Source: Erigeron canadensis
Taxonomy: Eukaryota; Streptophyta; Magnoliopsida; Asterales; Asteraceae
Length of the DNA stretch: 64,000 nucleotides
Assembly: GCF_010389155.1 (NCBI RefSeq)
Contig: NC_057768.1
Location: forward strand, 4,958,501-5,022,500
Direction of reading: 5' to 3'
Shown here: one piece after another, positions 11,421 through 23,525 of the stretch
Numbering within the stretch: the stretch's first letter is position 1
Layout: the number at the start of each line of letters is the position of its first letter
The notes under the pieces: generated by a model
What the model was told of the DNA's origin: nothing
Seen by the model: only the letters and a program-made list of their open reading frames with translations
The model's database searches: none
Position numbers and translations under genes: made by a program

Positions 11421-11741
11421 CTAGAATTGTACTCGCGCAATGCGACGACGGTGACAGCGACGGTGGTTTAGTGGTGTCAGTGACAGGTGGTGGTCGATGA
11501 CATCGACAATTGGTGTCGAGTGGTCTAACCGTGTAAGTTAATACAATGGTGATAGTGATAATTTAGAATATAAGGGCTTAAAGTGTAAATTAACTTATTA
11601 AGGGTAATTATTGTAATATCTAATAACCCTTTCCTTAAGGGTTGTTTATTAAGGGCAATCTAGTAATTTCTCATCTAACTATTCTCTAACTCTTTCTTAA
11701 AATAGGGGGTGAATAATCATTATAAATGAGTAGTAGATATC
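11421..11741 (-). mobile_element. Helitron-like element
   Basis: Read on the minus strand it starts near TATCTACTACTCATTTATAA and ends with the GC-rich stem GTCGCATTGCGCGAG, then TACAATT and CTAG, as in the other copies. No ORF. Confidence 0.6.
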
Positions 11742-12219
11742 ATACCTTATACCTAATATATCCAATAATTCTGAATTTCTAATACATTCCAAATAACTTA
11801 TTTTCAACTTTTTAATTTAGTTAAACTATAGTGTAAAAAATATAAAATTTTAAAAAAAGTCAAAGAACCGTTGGGTGATGGATGGCTATCAAACGGCTAC
11901 TTTTAAATTTTGTGTTTTGTTTTACATTTAAATGAATTATATGGATTAAAAAAAAGTCTAAACTCTTTGTGTGCGCCCATCGCCATCACGATTTCGTCGA
12001 ATATGATTGGAATACGGCTCAATACTACCCGTACTTAATGGTGTGGACAGTATTGAGTTTCAAATACAGTGTGAATACGGGACCATTAGGGGTGCTCTTA
12101 GTGGGTAATGGGTATGATGAAAAAGAAAGGGGGTTGAGAATGGGAGCTTGGTGTAAGTAGATAGTAGTATTATATATGTGTATATATGTTGGAGTGTTAT
12201 GACCTCAATTCGAAGTCTA
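11742..12219. other. Spacer, no gene supported
   Basis: Contains a short GC-richer island at 11970-12160 with a chance ORF of about 60 codons; no family recognised. It may be a decayed MITE, because it ends near ACCATTAGGGGTGCTCTTA, a string typical of MITE termini, but no matching left end is visible. Confidence 0.3.
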
Positions 12220-12228
12220 AGTTAATAA

Positions 12229-13679
12229 GAGTTCATTGCAAGATTGGTCCTCGTGGTTTGTATGTTTTACAAGGCTTTTGAGAATCGTTGCAATGGGTCT
12301 TTATTTTGAGAATTTTTTGCCAAATTGGTCCAATTTTGACGGATCCGTTAAAGGTGGCCGTCAAATGTGCACGTGTGCCGCACGTGTGGGGGTATTTATG
12401 TACTTTCCACCCTACAGGGATCCCCATTGCTAAAATGGAAAAACCGTAGAGACCAATCTTGCAACTCTTTTAAAAATCCATCACTAAATAATACCTTTTA
12501 ACTTTTCCATAAAATAACAAATCTTATTAAATAATTAAATATAATTTTTAACACTTCTTTAAATTTTCATGATTATTTATTGTTAAAAAACTAAAAACAT
12601 ATTACCACTAAAAACTCTAAAAATTATAAATACTTCAATTTATGATTAAACTCCAATTCACATAACAATGTATATCTACTTTCTAATAATATATTAAAGA
12701 TTTTGTTTTTTAAGGAAAATATCAAATTTCTAGTTTGCTTTTTCTTATATTTATAAATTAGAATTTATAAGTTTTTCATTTGCATTTATTTAGCAATATA
12801 TTTTATTTCAAAAAATGTTGTTAAATTCTTGTGTATTTGACACGAGAATAGATAATTAAAATACCATATATGACATCTATATTATTAAAAAAAAGTTTCT
12901 TTTTTAAAAAAAAAAAAAAATTTCAAATTCCTAACATGCAATTTTTTTAAGCTTATATAATAACAAAAATTATATATAAATTAGTTTTCAAAAATAAAAA
13001 TACAAGGTATATCTCCATTATTAAAATTTAAAAGTAGACATAAATTTACTATTAGGAACCTAATGAGCAGATAATTGTATGTTACAATCTCTTGAATAAA
13101 GTAAATTATTAATTATATTAATAGTTGTAAAAAAAGTTTTATAAACGTACAATTTTTAAAAATTCATCACTAAATAATACATTATAACTTTTTAAAAAGT
13201 TCTATAAACTTACAAATTTTAAAAATTCATCACTAAACAATACTTTTTAATTTTTAATGGTAATATGTTTTTAGTTTTTTAACAACAAATAATCATGAAA
13301 AGTTAAAAAGTGTTAAAAATTATATTTAAATTAATTATTTAATAAGATTTTTTTTTTTATGGAAAAGTTAAAAGATATTATTTAGTGATGGAATATTAAA
13401 AAAGTTGCAAGATTGGTCTATGTGGTTTTTCCATTTTAGCAATGGGATCCTTGTGGGGTGGAAAGTACAAAAATACCCCCACACGTGCGGCACACGTGCA
13501 CACTTGACGACCATCTTTAACGGATCCGTCAAAGTTGGAGCAAATTTGCAAAAAATTCTTAAAATAGGGACTTCCATTGCAACGATTCTCAAAAAGGGAC
13601 CCCCATTGCAACAATTTTCAAAAAGGGACCTCCTTTGCTAAAATATACAAACCATAGGGACCAATCTTGCAATTAACTC
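12229..13679. mobile_element. Long-TIR MULE-like element with 9-bp target duplication
   Basis: The left end GAGTTCATTGCAAGATTGGT and the reverse complement of the right end GAGTTAATTGCAAGATTGGT form long inverted repeats (12229-12500 against 13380-13679) that include GACGGATCCGT and the CACGTGTG block. The flanks AGTTAATAA (12220-12228) and AATTAATAA (13680-13688) are a 9-bp duplication with one mismatch. The AT-rich interior has no transposase. This TIR type (GCAAxATTGGTCCCTxTGG) is common in plant MULE-derived elements. Overlapping short ORFs are artefacts. Confidence 0.7.
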
Positions 13680-13688
13680 AATTAATAA

Positions 13689-14249
13689 TATACTTCATTA
13701 ACACATATCCATTAAACAAGGAGAGGATATAATTAGACCAAATAATTAGTCCAACTATGCAGGAAAAGATAATAACGACAACTTAAATTCTATACGCATC
13801 AAGTTGGAACATGAAGATCGTGAATGATTATAATACACATTCGTGTTCGTGTATGTTATAGATATGTACTTATGTTGGACGACGCACATCATCTTCAAGG
13901 TCGATCTCCTCTTCCAATGTTAAATGAAGTTTCGGTTGAGTGAAACATTATTTATGAGCTAATCAACACAATTTTCTTGAAATACATGATGAAACCGAAT
14001 CGATGATGGGTTTCTAGAAAAAAGTAAAAAGGGTAATGGGTGGGATTTGAAATGGGGTTTTCATGATGAGTGTTCTTTGGAATGTTGGCAACCATTTGAG
14101 ACTTTATGCCACAAACATCTTCTACTTATCAAGTCACTTTCAAAATGTCATTTTCTTTTGGCTATTTTTAACATACAAATTATGTCCTTACCATAATTAG
14201 AACATGCTAATAATATGTTTCCTCTCTCATAATGACTCTGTTAATAACT
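13689..14249. other. Spacer, no gene seen
   Basis: No ORF, RNA gene or repeat border is supported. Confidence 0.4.
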
Positions 14250-14251
14250 AA

Positions 14252-14480
14252 ACGGATACCAACGCAATGCGGCGGTGTAGACGATGTGTTGGTGGTGGCG
14301 GTGGCGACTTGTAGTGGCAACGAGGGCGAATAAAATAGATAATTGATGTAAAATAATTTATGTAATTTAAGAAGTTAATGAAAATAATTTAGTAGATAAA
14401 AGATGTATGTGATAAATATTTTAAAGGATTAAAAGATTTCAAAAATAAAATACATAGTTTGTATTATAAGGGAATATAGA
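14252..14480 (-). mobile_element. Helitron-like element, 3' terminus decayed
   Basis: Minus-strand start TCTATATTCCCTTATAATAC. The other end has the reverse of CCAACGCAATGCGGCGGTGT, the GC-rich motif shared by the family, but no CTAG follows. Confidence 0.45.
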
Positions 14481-14799
14481 TTACTGTAATTTGTGAAGTC
14501 TTATCTTTTTAATATCCTTTTTAAATTTTTTTAATTTTTAAAGTTTTTTACTTATGTTATATAATATTTGATAAAAAATTTAAACTAACAAACATATATT
14601 GAAAACTCAATTTATTTATATTTTTTCATCAAATATTATATCTACCTCTACTTATAAAAAAATATTTATTTTTATTTTTAAAAATGTTGAAAGTTACTCT
14701 ATGCAATATCATAAAAAATACATTTATTTCTTTTCAAATCATTCTCTTATTTTCACTAATTTTATTATCTCTTCACTAATATACTTAAAATAACCTTAC

Positions 14800-15167
14800 A
14801 CTCTATTGTTAAAAAATTTTTAATATAGGATGGAAATGAATGAGAAGAGAAAAATTCTTAAGATATTTTAAAAGGTGGAAAGAAGAGAAGATGAGAGGAG
14901 CGAAAGTTATGGTGTAAATCGTTTTAACATTTTTTCTCTCAAAATTGAGCTGATTTGTTCTCCTTCTCTTTCATTTTCTTTCTTCATTAACAAAAACTAA
15001 AGAATAAAGTGTTAATGTCCATCAAATCTTTAAATAACTACACGAACCATTATATTAATTACATTTACATCAATAGCTTACACTACTCGTCGTCACCACC
15101 ATCGGCCGCAGCTGCCATCCGTCACCCCAACGCCATCACCGCCACATTACATGAGCACCATGCTAGT
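14800..15167 (+). mobile_element. Helitron-like 3' end
   Basis: CGTCACCACCATCGGCC-type sequence followed by CACATTACATGAGCACCATG and CTAG at 15163-15166 resembles the family's 3' end on the plus strand. The 5' end is not located, so the left border is only a guess. Confidence 0.3.
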
Positions 15168-15386
15168 AATATAAAAAAAAGAAAAAAAGAAACTAGATTA
15201 AACTCAGGTAATGCAAGAAACTGAGTTATAATGTAAATAAAAAATAATTGATAGGTTACTATCAACATTACATTCAGCTAGCGTGGATGCACGCCAATGA
15301 ATATGAATATTAATTTGATTATTTAGATACATTGGAATCAAGAATCTTTGATTTTTGAACATTAAGTATGAATAGATACTTAAAAA

Positions 15387-15692
15387 ATCTATACTCCCTA
15401 ATAAATAAAACGTAAACCATTTTTTTTCATTTAAACTTTTAAGTCTTTGAATTACCAATTATGTCCTTATTCTAATAATAACTATTACTATATATTAATC
15501 CATTGAACGTCCCAATATACTCTTATCCTCTAACCTAGCGTTATCTCACACACACAACAAACACACAAGCGTCCTCTACAGTTTTCACCATCACACACTC
15601 ACCTGCACAAGCATCCTCTTTACTCAACCGTCGATAGATCATTTAATTGGCGCTTTTAAAAGACGCCGCCACAACGTGCGGATATCCATTTA
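15387..15692 (+). mobile_element. Helitron-like element
   Basis: Starts TCTATACTCCCTAATAAATA and ends near GCCGCCACAACGTGCGGATA, matching the family's 5' signature and 3' GC-rich stem. No ORF. The 3' CTAG is not evident. Confidence 0.5.
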
Positions 15693-16676
15693 TAAAAGAA
15701 GTGGAAAAAACATAGTGATACATCATAAACGAGTCCATTTCACGAAGTTTCGTCCATTTACACACATCTTTCTACACGAAGCCTTGCTTTCATGATATCA
15801 CTTAATTATAGATAATATTTCACCTCCTCCGTATAGATCAATTTTTGAATAGTAACTTGTTCATTGAAATTAATTGAACAAAATATTGATCCTACGATTG
15901 ATTTTTTCTTTTTCTTTGTTGCCATTTCAGCTCATAGTCTGATAGATGATCTCCTCCCACTTACAGCGGGATTTACGCATTTGGTAAAAAAGGGATTCAA
16001 ACATAATTTTAATATAGTTTTAACCTAGCTTCATCTTCACTCAAAGTAAACCTTCAATCGGAATTCAACCAACAAAACAACTAGTTTTTCCAGTATACTC
16101 ATCCCTACCCCTTGACCTAAATAACCCTTATACACGATACTTTTTAGGAATGAACTAATCAGATACATGTCGTGTCTTCGTGGAACCGATTAAGATAACA
16201 TAGGCTAAAGCCCATTAAAAAGAAATTCCCTGTTAAAAAAAAAACACATAATCTAATCAGCTAATGCCCAACTTTCGAGTACTGCTACTTAAGTCGATTC
16301 AGTTTTAAACAAATGGGACTACAAATTGAGAAACACAATATATACAAAAGTATTACCATCAATTTAGTCCAGATCCAACTGAAAAAGGAAAAAACGTATC
16401 CAGCCCAATCTCACTTCAATCCAGGCCCAACTTACATAACCGCCACGACAAACTTTCGTGTCAGATAGAAATTCAATACAACTAAAATAAATTCTTTTAC
16501 ACGTCACGTTTCCCAATTTGAATCCCCAATCTTGTATCACACTTCCCGAAATTTTAGCCAACCTTAAACTCCTCCTCCTCATCACCAATTCATCATAATC
16601 TTTATCGTGTTTTATTCAATTTCTATATATATATACATACATATACATACGAATTAAAATAAAATTTTATACAAAT
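15693..16676. other. Upstream region of the malate dehydrogenase gene
   Basis: The last ~150 bp before the ATG contain CACGTCACG (near 16501) and a TATATATATATACATACATA tract at 16625-16645 that could supply a TATA element. A start of transcription cannot be fixed by eye. ORFs here are random. Confidence 0.35.
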
Positions 16677-19600
16677 ATGATGCAGCAGAACAAGAATAAC
16701 AGAGGAGGAGATGCTAGTCAACGCATTGCTATAATCTCAGCTCACTTAAATCCTCATATTTATAAACTCCAGGTTTTTCCCATTCTTTGTTTTTTTATAG
16801 AATATTTGACTATGTGTTATTTCTTTTATTTGTTATGGAAGTGACGTTATTTGCATTAATAAACTTATTGTTATTGTATGTTTTGTTGATGTACTTGGAT
16901 CGTTAGTATATGGTAGTAAAAATTTGTGGATTTCAATAATTATATTTCTCTCAAACGGCTATATTTTAGTGACAAATTGCAAAATTTTTAATCCAAATAA
17001 GAGGAACTCTACAATACTGAAATTTTTTGACAAAAGCAATTTATTGTAACAATATTTTTGTAGATTTTTCTCAACTATATGCATTTCTCTTTTAACTTTT
17101 AGAGGATTTTATGAGCAGGTGGAAAGAAAAAAATAAAGATGTATGAATTTTTCTTAAATAAGAAAGCAAACTCCATCATGTATTTCAATCTGTTGAGAGC
17201 AGTGAGTCTTTGAAAGGATTGAGGTGGATGTCCATTTTACTACTACCGATTTTTATCAACGAGTTCTGTTTTGTGAATTAGGCTTGAGTGGTCAAACCAC
17301 CTACATCGTGTGTGTATTGTGTGCTTTTCCTGACTGTCATTGTGTTGATTTCGGGTTATGGTGATCAATCCTAAGCATAGCTGTCAAACTCGTACGAGTC
17401 ACGAGTCGACTCGTACGGGTCGAGTCAAAATCATGTGAAAACGACGCGACTCGGTGTTAGACTCGTTTTGCTCCAGACTGTAAATTGCTGATTTGGTATT
17501 GATTGCGAGTTGTGACTACTTGTGTTACTCTGAACTCCAAAAGGAAAGATAGAGGATCGACCTTTGAGGTCGAATGTGGAGTCCGTTAGTTTATATGTGA
17601 TCTTTTTAGAAAATAAGTTATTTGATAGATACAAACTTTCTCAACAAGCCGTAACTTATGGAAATTTATTGGGGTTCTAAACTCAATATGTGAACTTTCA
17701 GAAGGGTATTTTGATTTGACTTTGAAAATAAGTTTATACTAAATTGAAATATTGAATGAAGAAATGTCTTGATTAATAACCTATTAGTTTCATACAGGAA
17801 ATTCAACTACAATATGTGCTTCTTGGATACGTAATTCAGTTATGTTCAATTTAAAGTAGATTAGTCAGGTTTTCACATTATACATGTGTTGCCATGTTTG
17901 TGCTAAATTTGAGTTATGACATGGTATATTTGAAATTGTGTGTATGTATGTAATGATGGGTCTGAAGATGGAAGGAAATTCCAGTTTGGAACGAGTAAAT
18001 TGCCGTGCAAAAGGCGGATCACCTGGATTTAAGGTGGCTATATTGGGTGCAGCTGGTGGCATTGGTCAGCCGCTTTCAATGTTAATGAAGATGAATCCTC
18101 TGGTGTCGGTTCTGCATCTTTATGATGTTGCCAATACACCCGGTGTTACTTCTGACATCAGCCACATGGACACGAGTGCTGTGGTAAGTTTATCTCAAGT
18201 AATCCCAGTAATGAAACGCAACAATGATATAATACAGTTTTGTCATTGTGTATATTATCTTATAAGATCATTCTGGAATAGGTGCGTGGTTTTCTTGGAC
18301 CACAGCAGTTAGAGAATGCACTTACTGGCATGGATCTTGTGATCATTCCAGCAGGCGTCCCTAGAAAACCTGGAATGACAAGGGATGATCTGTTCAACAT
18401 CAATGCAGGAATCGTTAAAACCCTCTGTGAAGGAATTGCTAGATGCTGTCCGAAGGCTATTGTCAACGTGATTAGCAATCCTGTAAATTCCACTGTGCCA
18501 ATTACTGCGGAGGTTTTTAAGAAAGCTGGCACATATGATCCAAGACGACTCTTAGGAGTTACAATGCTTGATGTTGTCAGAGCCAACACTTTTGTGGTAT
18601 GCAATATTTGGTTATGTTACCATGTTTCATGCTCTATGCATAACTTGTAATATTAGAACAGTATATCTTTTAGATACATAGCTACAGCCCTTCCTATCTG
18701 ATAGAAAAGGATCCCTGAAACTACAACTTGGATCTGGAACCTACGTAGAGCACGCAGGGCTTTGAACCCAAATACATTGACCACCAAGTTCGGAATGGAT
18801 TTGGGGTCATTTAAGTGTATCTAAATAGATACCAATAAAATCATATTCCTTGTTATTTTTTTGAGATTCAGAAATAGTAATTCATTGAATAGAAAACGTT
18901 TTTTGTGGAACAGACATACCAATATGTGTTTTTGATGTTTGATTTCATTTTTTGTACTCTTGTTTGTTGCATTAAGTTTACCTTTCATTGATCTGAAGGC
19001 TGAAGTTTTGGGACTTGATCCACGGGAAATTGATGTTCCAGTAGTGGGCGGTCATGCTGGTGTAACCATTTTACCTCTTCTATCTCAGGTACGGAATTGA
19101 TTTCTTGTCTTAAGTTCTGTAGGGCTCCGAGGATCAATTTTTTCTTATACTTCTCACTCACTTTGTTACGACTTACTGTCGGGAAGTTTGTGAGTCTTAG
19201 AATTATGACTTTATGTATCAGATGAAGCCTGCATGTTCTTTTACTTCTGAAGAAGCTGCGTACCTCACATCCCGTATTCAAAATGGTGGAACTGAAGTTG
19301 TTGAGGTAAAACTTTAGTTTTGATTTGCATTCAACTAATCTTATTTATCTAAAAATATGGAGCCTGAGTTATGTCCTTTCTGCAGGCAAAGGCTGGGGCA
19401 GGATCCGCAACACTTTCCATGGTTTGTTGCTATAAATTGTTTCTCAATCTTCTTGATCTACTGAGATGTAAAAATTCTAATTTTTTTTTTAATTATCATC
19501 TGATTAGTCAGTCATTCAACTCTCAGGCATATGCTGCAGTTCAGTTTGCTGATGCCTGCTTGCGAGGATTAAGAGGCGATGCAGATGTTATTAAATGTGC

Positions 19601-21428
19601 TTTTGTCCCTTCTGTGGTACGTTGTCATCATCAACCACTTATGTACAACTCAAGTCTTTTGATTACTAATGGAACAGCTTTTATTTTTGGTTTACCTGTT
19701 GCTAAATCAAGTGTAGCAATTTCGAGCTATTCACTTATGAATGGGCCGATTCAAGTTATTTGATCTCTAATAGGTCAAATGAGTAGAATAAATAGAGCAA
19801 AAGCTAAAACAGAACATGTCATGTGGGTCAAACGACTGAATGAGTCACAACAGTCCACAAAGTGTATTTCTTTTACATACAATCTTTGAGAACTTGTTCA
19901 AATATTAGGGGACTAGGAGTGGACGGCGGGTTGGTGATTTCATGACATGAAACCGGCGGGTTCACCACCGCCAACATGAAATTTATGGTGGAGCGGTTTG
20001 GGTGGTAGTATGGGAGCCCGCTGCTCATAAAATCAAAAACGTGGGGACCATCTCCTTTTAGCCATTGGAATGGGTTTGGAGTTTTTTTTTTTTAAACTGT
20101 GCTGTATATATGTGTATATATATATACATATATATATGTTTTGAGCCACTTGGAGAAGATGAATGTAGCACAGGCGCACCACTGGAACTTTTTTTTTTTG
20201 TTTTTAGTATAATATTTACAAAACAGACCCTCAAGCATTATATATTTACAGATTATGTTAGTTTTTTTTGATATAATTTATTTTAAATAATTTACTTGAT
20301 TTAATAAATATAATGGATTTTTAATTTTAATAATAACATGTTTAAATTAGAAAAAAATATTTAGTATGTTGTGTGTTTTATTTTAAAAAATAATGTTGAA
20401 GTGTATTTTTTTTTTTAGTTTTTAAATGTACTATTGCATTTTTATTTATAATATGTTATGTTTTAATAATAAAATGTTATGTTTTTTATTTATTTAAAAA
20501 AGGAAAAAAAAGTTGGAAGGATTGAGAATTTTATGGAATGCCAATAAAAGAGGTTGGGAGGGTTGAGTGAGAGGGTTGAAAAGCTAAAATAATATGAATA
20601 AATATTATTGGTCAGATTTGGGAGGGTTGATAAAATGTATCCAACCACTCCTAGTCCCCTTAGATTTAAACGTAACACTATAAGATTAAATATATTTAAC
20701 ATGATAGTACTTGCCAACATATAAATAAACAGTTTGTACAAAGGTGCTGCGTGCCAACCTAACAAGAACTGTAACAACAAATGCCGGTTCTGATCTATTA
20801 CCAAATACCAACCCACTTGTTCAACCACCTTCATGCTATGTACTACTCAGCAGCTCAAAACCTACAAACTGCATATTCTTCATCCCTTCTAAAATATCTT
20901 CCTTTGGAGGCTTAGGCGCATAATTTCTTGCAGGTTACAGAACTACCATTTTTCGCATCAAAGGTGAGGCTTGGCCGTAATGGGATAGAGGAGATTTATG
21001 CACTTGGTCCTGTGAATGAATTTGAAAGGTAAGCGTTCTTTTTAGAGATAGAGACTTGTACCATAAGGCTATAACCAATTAAGGTTTACAAAAATCGTCT
21101 TCAACGAGACTTTAAACCCACAACCTGTAGTTGATAAGCCACCTTAATGCCGTTTGGTATTTGAAAGGTAAGGTGATGGTCAACGCCTTCAATTGTATGG
21201 GTTCTATGCTACTTCAAGATTATGAAATGCGATTGTTCACAAGTAGCACATAACATTTATCTATAACTAAAGGCAAGAGAATATCTGGCTTTGAGGTTCT
21301 GGTCACACATATTTCTTCGTCAAATTAAAGTTGAATAATTCGATAATTTTATCAGGATTGGTTTGGAGATGGCAAAGAAAGAGTTGGCTACAAGCATTGA
21401 GAAAGGTGTTTCATTTGCTACCAAATGA
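16677..21428 (+). CDS. Malate dehydrogenase, glyoxysomal/peroxisomal (NAD), nine exons
   Basis: Coding exons: 16677-16772, 17968-18183, 18282-18596, 18999-19088, 19222-19305, 19386-19421, 19527-19616, 20934-21028 and 21356-21428; all introns GT-AG, giving 364 residues. The enzyme interconverts malate and oxaloacetate with NAD in peroxisomes (beta-oxidation, glyoxylate cycle, photorespiration). Residues 16-24 (RIAIISAHL) fit a PTS2 signal, R-I-x5-H-L. The NAD loop GAAGGIG is at 59-65. The substrate arginines lie in [11 protein letters not shown] (about 131-141), NPVNSTVP follows, and the active-site histidine is in VGGHAGVT (about 228). Length and order agree with other plant glyoxysomal MDHs (about 355 residues). 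Exon 1 has two adjacent Met codons and I took the first. Exon 2 also begins with Met, just after the signal. Intron 7 is 1.3 kb and holds a Harbinger-type MITE. Nothing suggests inactivation. Confidence 0.95.
17389..17425 (+). repeat. Clustered short palindromes in MDH intron 1
   Basis: ACTCGTACGAGT followed by ACGAGTCGACTCGT forms overlapping palindromes, with further ACTCG words at 17440-17470. Noncoding; a decayed repeat is likely. Confidence 0.4.
19908..20659. mobile_element. PIF/Harbinger (Tourist-like) MITE in MDH intron 7
   Basis: The left terminus GGGGACTAGGAGTGG and the right terminus CCACTCCTAGTCCCC are perfect 15-bp inverted repeats. TTA flanks both ends (19905-19907 and 20660-20662), the 3-bp duplication typical of PIF/Harbinger. 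The 752-bp element has no transposase. It accounts for most of the length of intron 7. Confidence 0.8.
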
Positions 21429-22582
21429 TCAACTCATTCAACAAGGGCCATTGATTTCGTCTAGATTCAGTATCGACACACTAGAAAAGAAAAGAAAGGT
21501 GCAATAATACTACCCAATTTTCAAAATAAATGATCTTTCCTTGAGGTCAGGTTATGTTTTGTTATTTATGTATGATAGAAGGGAACGCTTGTTACAAGAG
21601 GTAACCTCAATACATGAATTAAAATAAGGTTTATCTGTATTTGCATATATCGTGTATGAGGACAATTTGCTGATACGAAATATGAACTAGATTTACCTAT
21701 ATATACAAGTAAAAAAAGGTTAGATTTCATAGTATCTCTCGATTGAACCTGAAAATGTCTTGTATTTACCGACTAAAGACATTTTTTAGTTCCATTTGAA
21801 TCGACTCGTTGCTTGATAACTGATAAGTGCCGCTGATTGTATCCTGTTGACCCCTTTTGGCCGTCTTACTTTACTTTTACACGGCATTGGCCATTGTAAT
21901 TTTACGTGCTTGTTATATTCTGTCATATTATTCGTTGCAAGTTTTCTTATGCTCCATATTAACTACTGTATTGCCATACCATCACTTCTATACGGGCATC
22001 AAGTAATGAGCTATGAAGGTTTTCGACGTCAATGGTGAATACGTAGGCATGATAATACAGAACCGTTCTTATGAAATTTTCCCAACTTCAAATATATAGG
22101 TAGAGGTGTGATATTCTTACAATACTTTTTAGTATACCCAAGAAATATATAAATTTCTTACATATTATTCTTTTTCCCCAGAAAGTAACAACCATTTATA
22201 CTTTTCACAATAAAGTTAATTGTATGTTCTCTCGAGTATATATTCTAATTAGCCATTTAGGTAAAACTTACTTCTATCTTCATATCCAACCGAGCTTGTA
22301 AAAACACTTCAAATATGTAGACTTTATTCAATAAATAAAATTAAAGACATAGAAGGGAATGAAAAAATGATTGAAAAACGCACGTGTATTCGATTTATCT
22401 GAGTTGTGAAATCATTTACTCAGACGATGTATGATTGATGGATGGTCTGAAAAGCAGCCCGTGACAAGCTTTTCATAATTAATTCACCATCTTATTCTTA
22501 TGTTATCTGTAGAGTGTATCTCCATGATACCTTTTTCTCTTTATATATATATTTGGAATATTACAAGATTCATAAATGATGT
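21429..22582. other. 3' flank of MDH and spacer
   Basis: An AATAAA near 21525 could be the polyadenylation signal. Beyond about 21700 I see no gene; the ORF near 21850-22040 has no recognisable features. Confidence 0.4.
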
Positions 22583-22591
22583 TTAAATTTA

Positions 22592-22878
22592 GGGTTTAGT
22601 GCGTTGGAATGTAACTAACTATGCATGAAAAGTTCTAGTGTGCATGAACTCAAGCAAACATTTATTGTATGCATAAACTTAGTAAAAATGTTCAAATCAT
22701 GTAACATGGTATACGTGGCAGCCCATACGAGCTGTCTCGTGCAAGAGTTTTTTTTAACATGCCACGTGTAAGGGTTTAATTGATCAGTCACAAAAAATTA
22801 CATGATTTGAACATTTTTACAAAGTTTCGTACATACAATAAAGGTTTACTGGAGTTTGTGCACTGACGCGCTTAACTC
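22592..22878. mobile_element. MULE-like foldback family F, copy 1
   Basis: The termini GGGTTTAGTGCG and CGCGCTTAACTC pair and the arms stay complementary for over 100 bp (ATGTTCAAATCATGTAA in both arms). It is flanked by TTAAATTTA on both sides (22583-22591 and 22879-22887), a perfect 9-bp duplication. The loop contains TACGTGGCAGCCCATACGAG and CCACGTGTAAG. No ORF. Confidence 0.75.
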
Positions 22879-23234
22879 TTAAATTTAATTTGTTAAACGG
22901 ACAATGATAAGATATATAAAACAAAGTAACCAAATTAATTCGAGATTTTCTGGAACAATGCGTTGTGATAAATGTCTTTTTGCTTGCAAATGTTAACTCT
23001 ACTGTGGGCTGTTATATAGGTTTAGATGATTAAGTTGATACGAGTTTGTGTGTCTTGCCTAATGGGCTTTCATAGTTGGTTTTTCTACAAACATCTTTGA
23101 TTGATCCATATAGTGTTCCTTTGAAGAACAAATACCTAAAAGACAACTATAGATAATTGCCAATTACTTGCCTAATCATAGGAATTGAAAAGAGATGAGG
23201 GAGACAGCTTTAAGATGAAATTTGTTTGAATTTA

Positions 23235-23516
23235 GGGATTAGTACTTCAAAATCATACAACTTTATATGAATTGTCATAATATATATTGAACTTTAATTA
23301 TGTGCATTGTATGTAACAAACTTTCAAATCTTGTACATTGTATGTATCCGACTATATGTGACAATCACATACGCTGACACTTGTAAGTTTTTGATTGGTC
23401 GAATATATACAATGCATAGGATTTGAAAGTTCTATACATACAATGGATAGGATTAAAGTTCGATACACATTATGACATTTTGTGTAAAGATGTTTACATA
23501 TTGAAGTAGTAATCCC
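23235..23516. mobile_element. MULE-like foldback family F, copy 2
   Basis: The termini GGGATTAGTACTTCAA and TTGAAGTAGTAATCCC pair, with complementarity continuing about 65 bp (TTGTCATAATATATATTGAA against its right-arm partner). It is flanked by TTGAATTTA at 23226-23234 and 23517-23525, a perfect 9-bp duplication. The loop has a core like that of copy 1 (GTGACAATCACATACGCTG). Confidence 0.75.
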
Positions 23517-23525
23517 TTGAATTTA

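Noticed and set aside
13368..13641. Overlapping ORFs on both strands near 13.4-13.6 kb, similar to those at 12.2-12.4 kb
   Set aside because: They are translations of the inverted arms of the 12229-13679 element.
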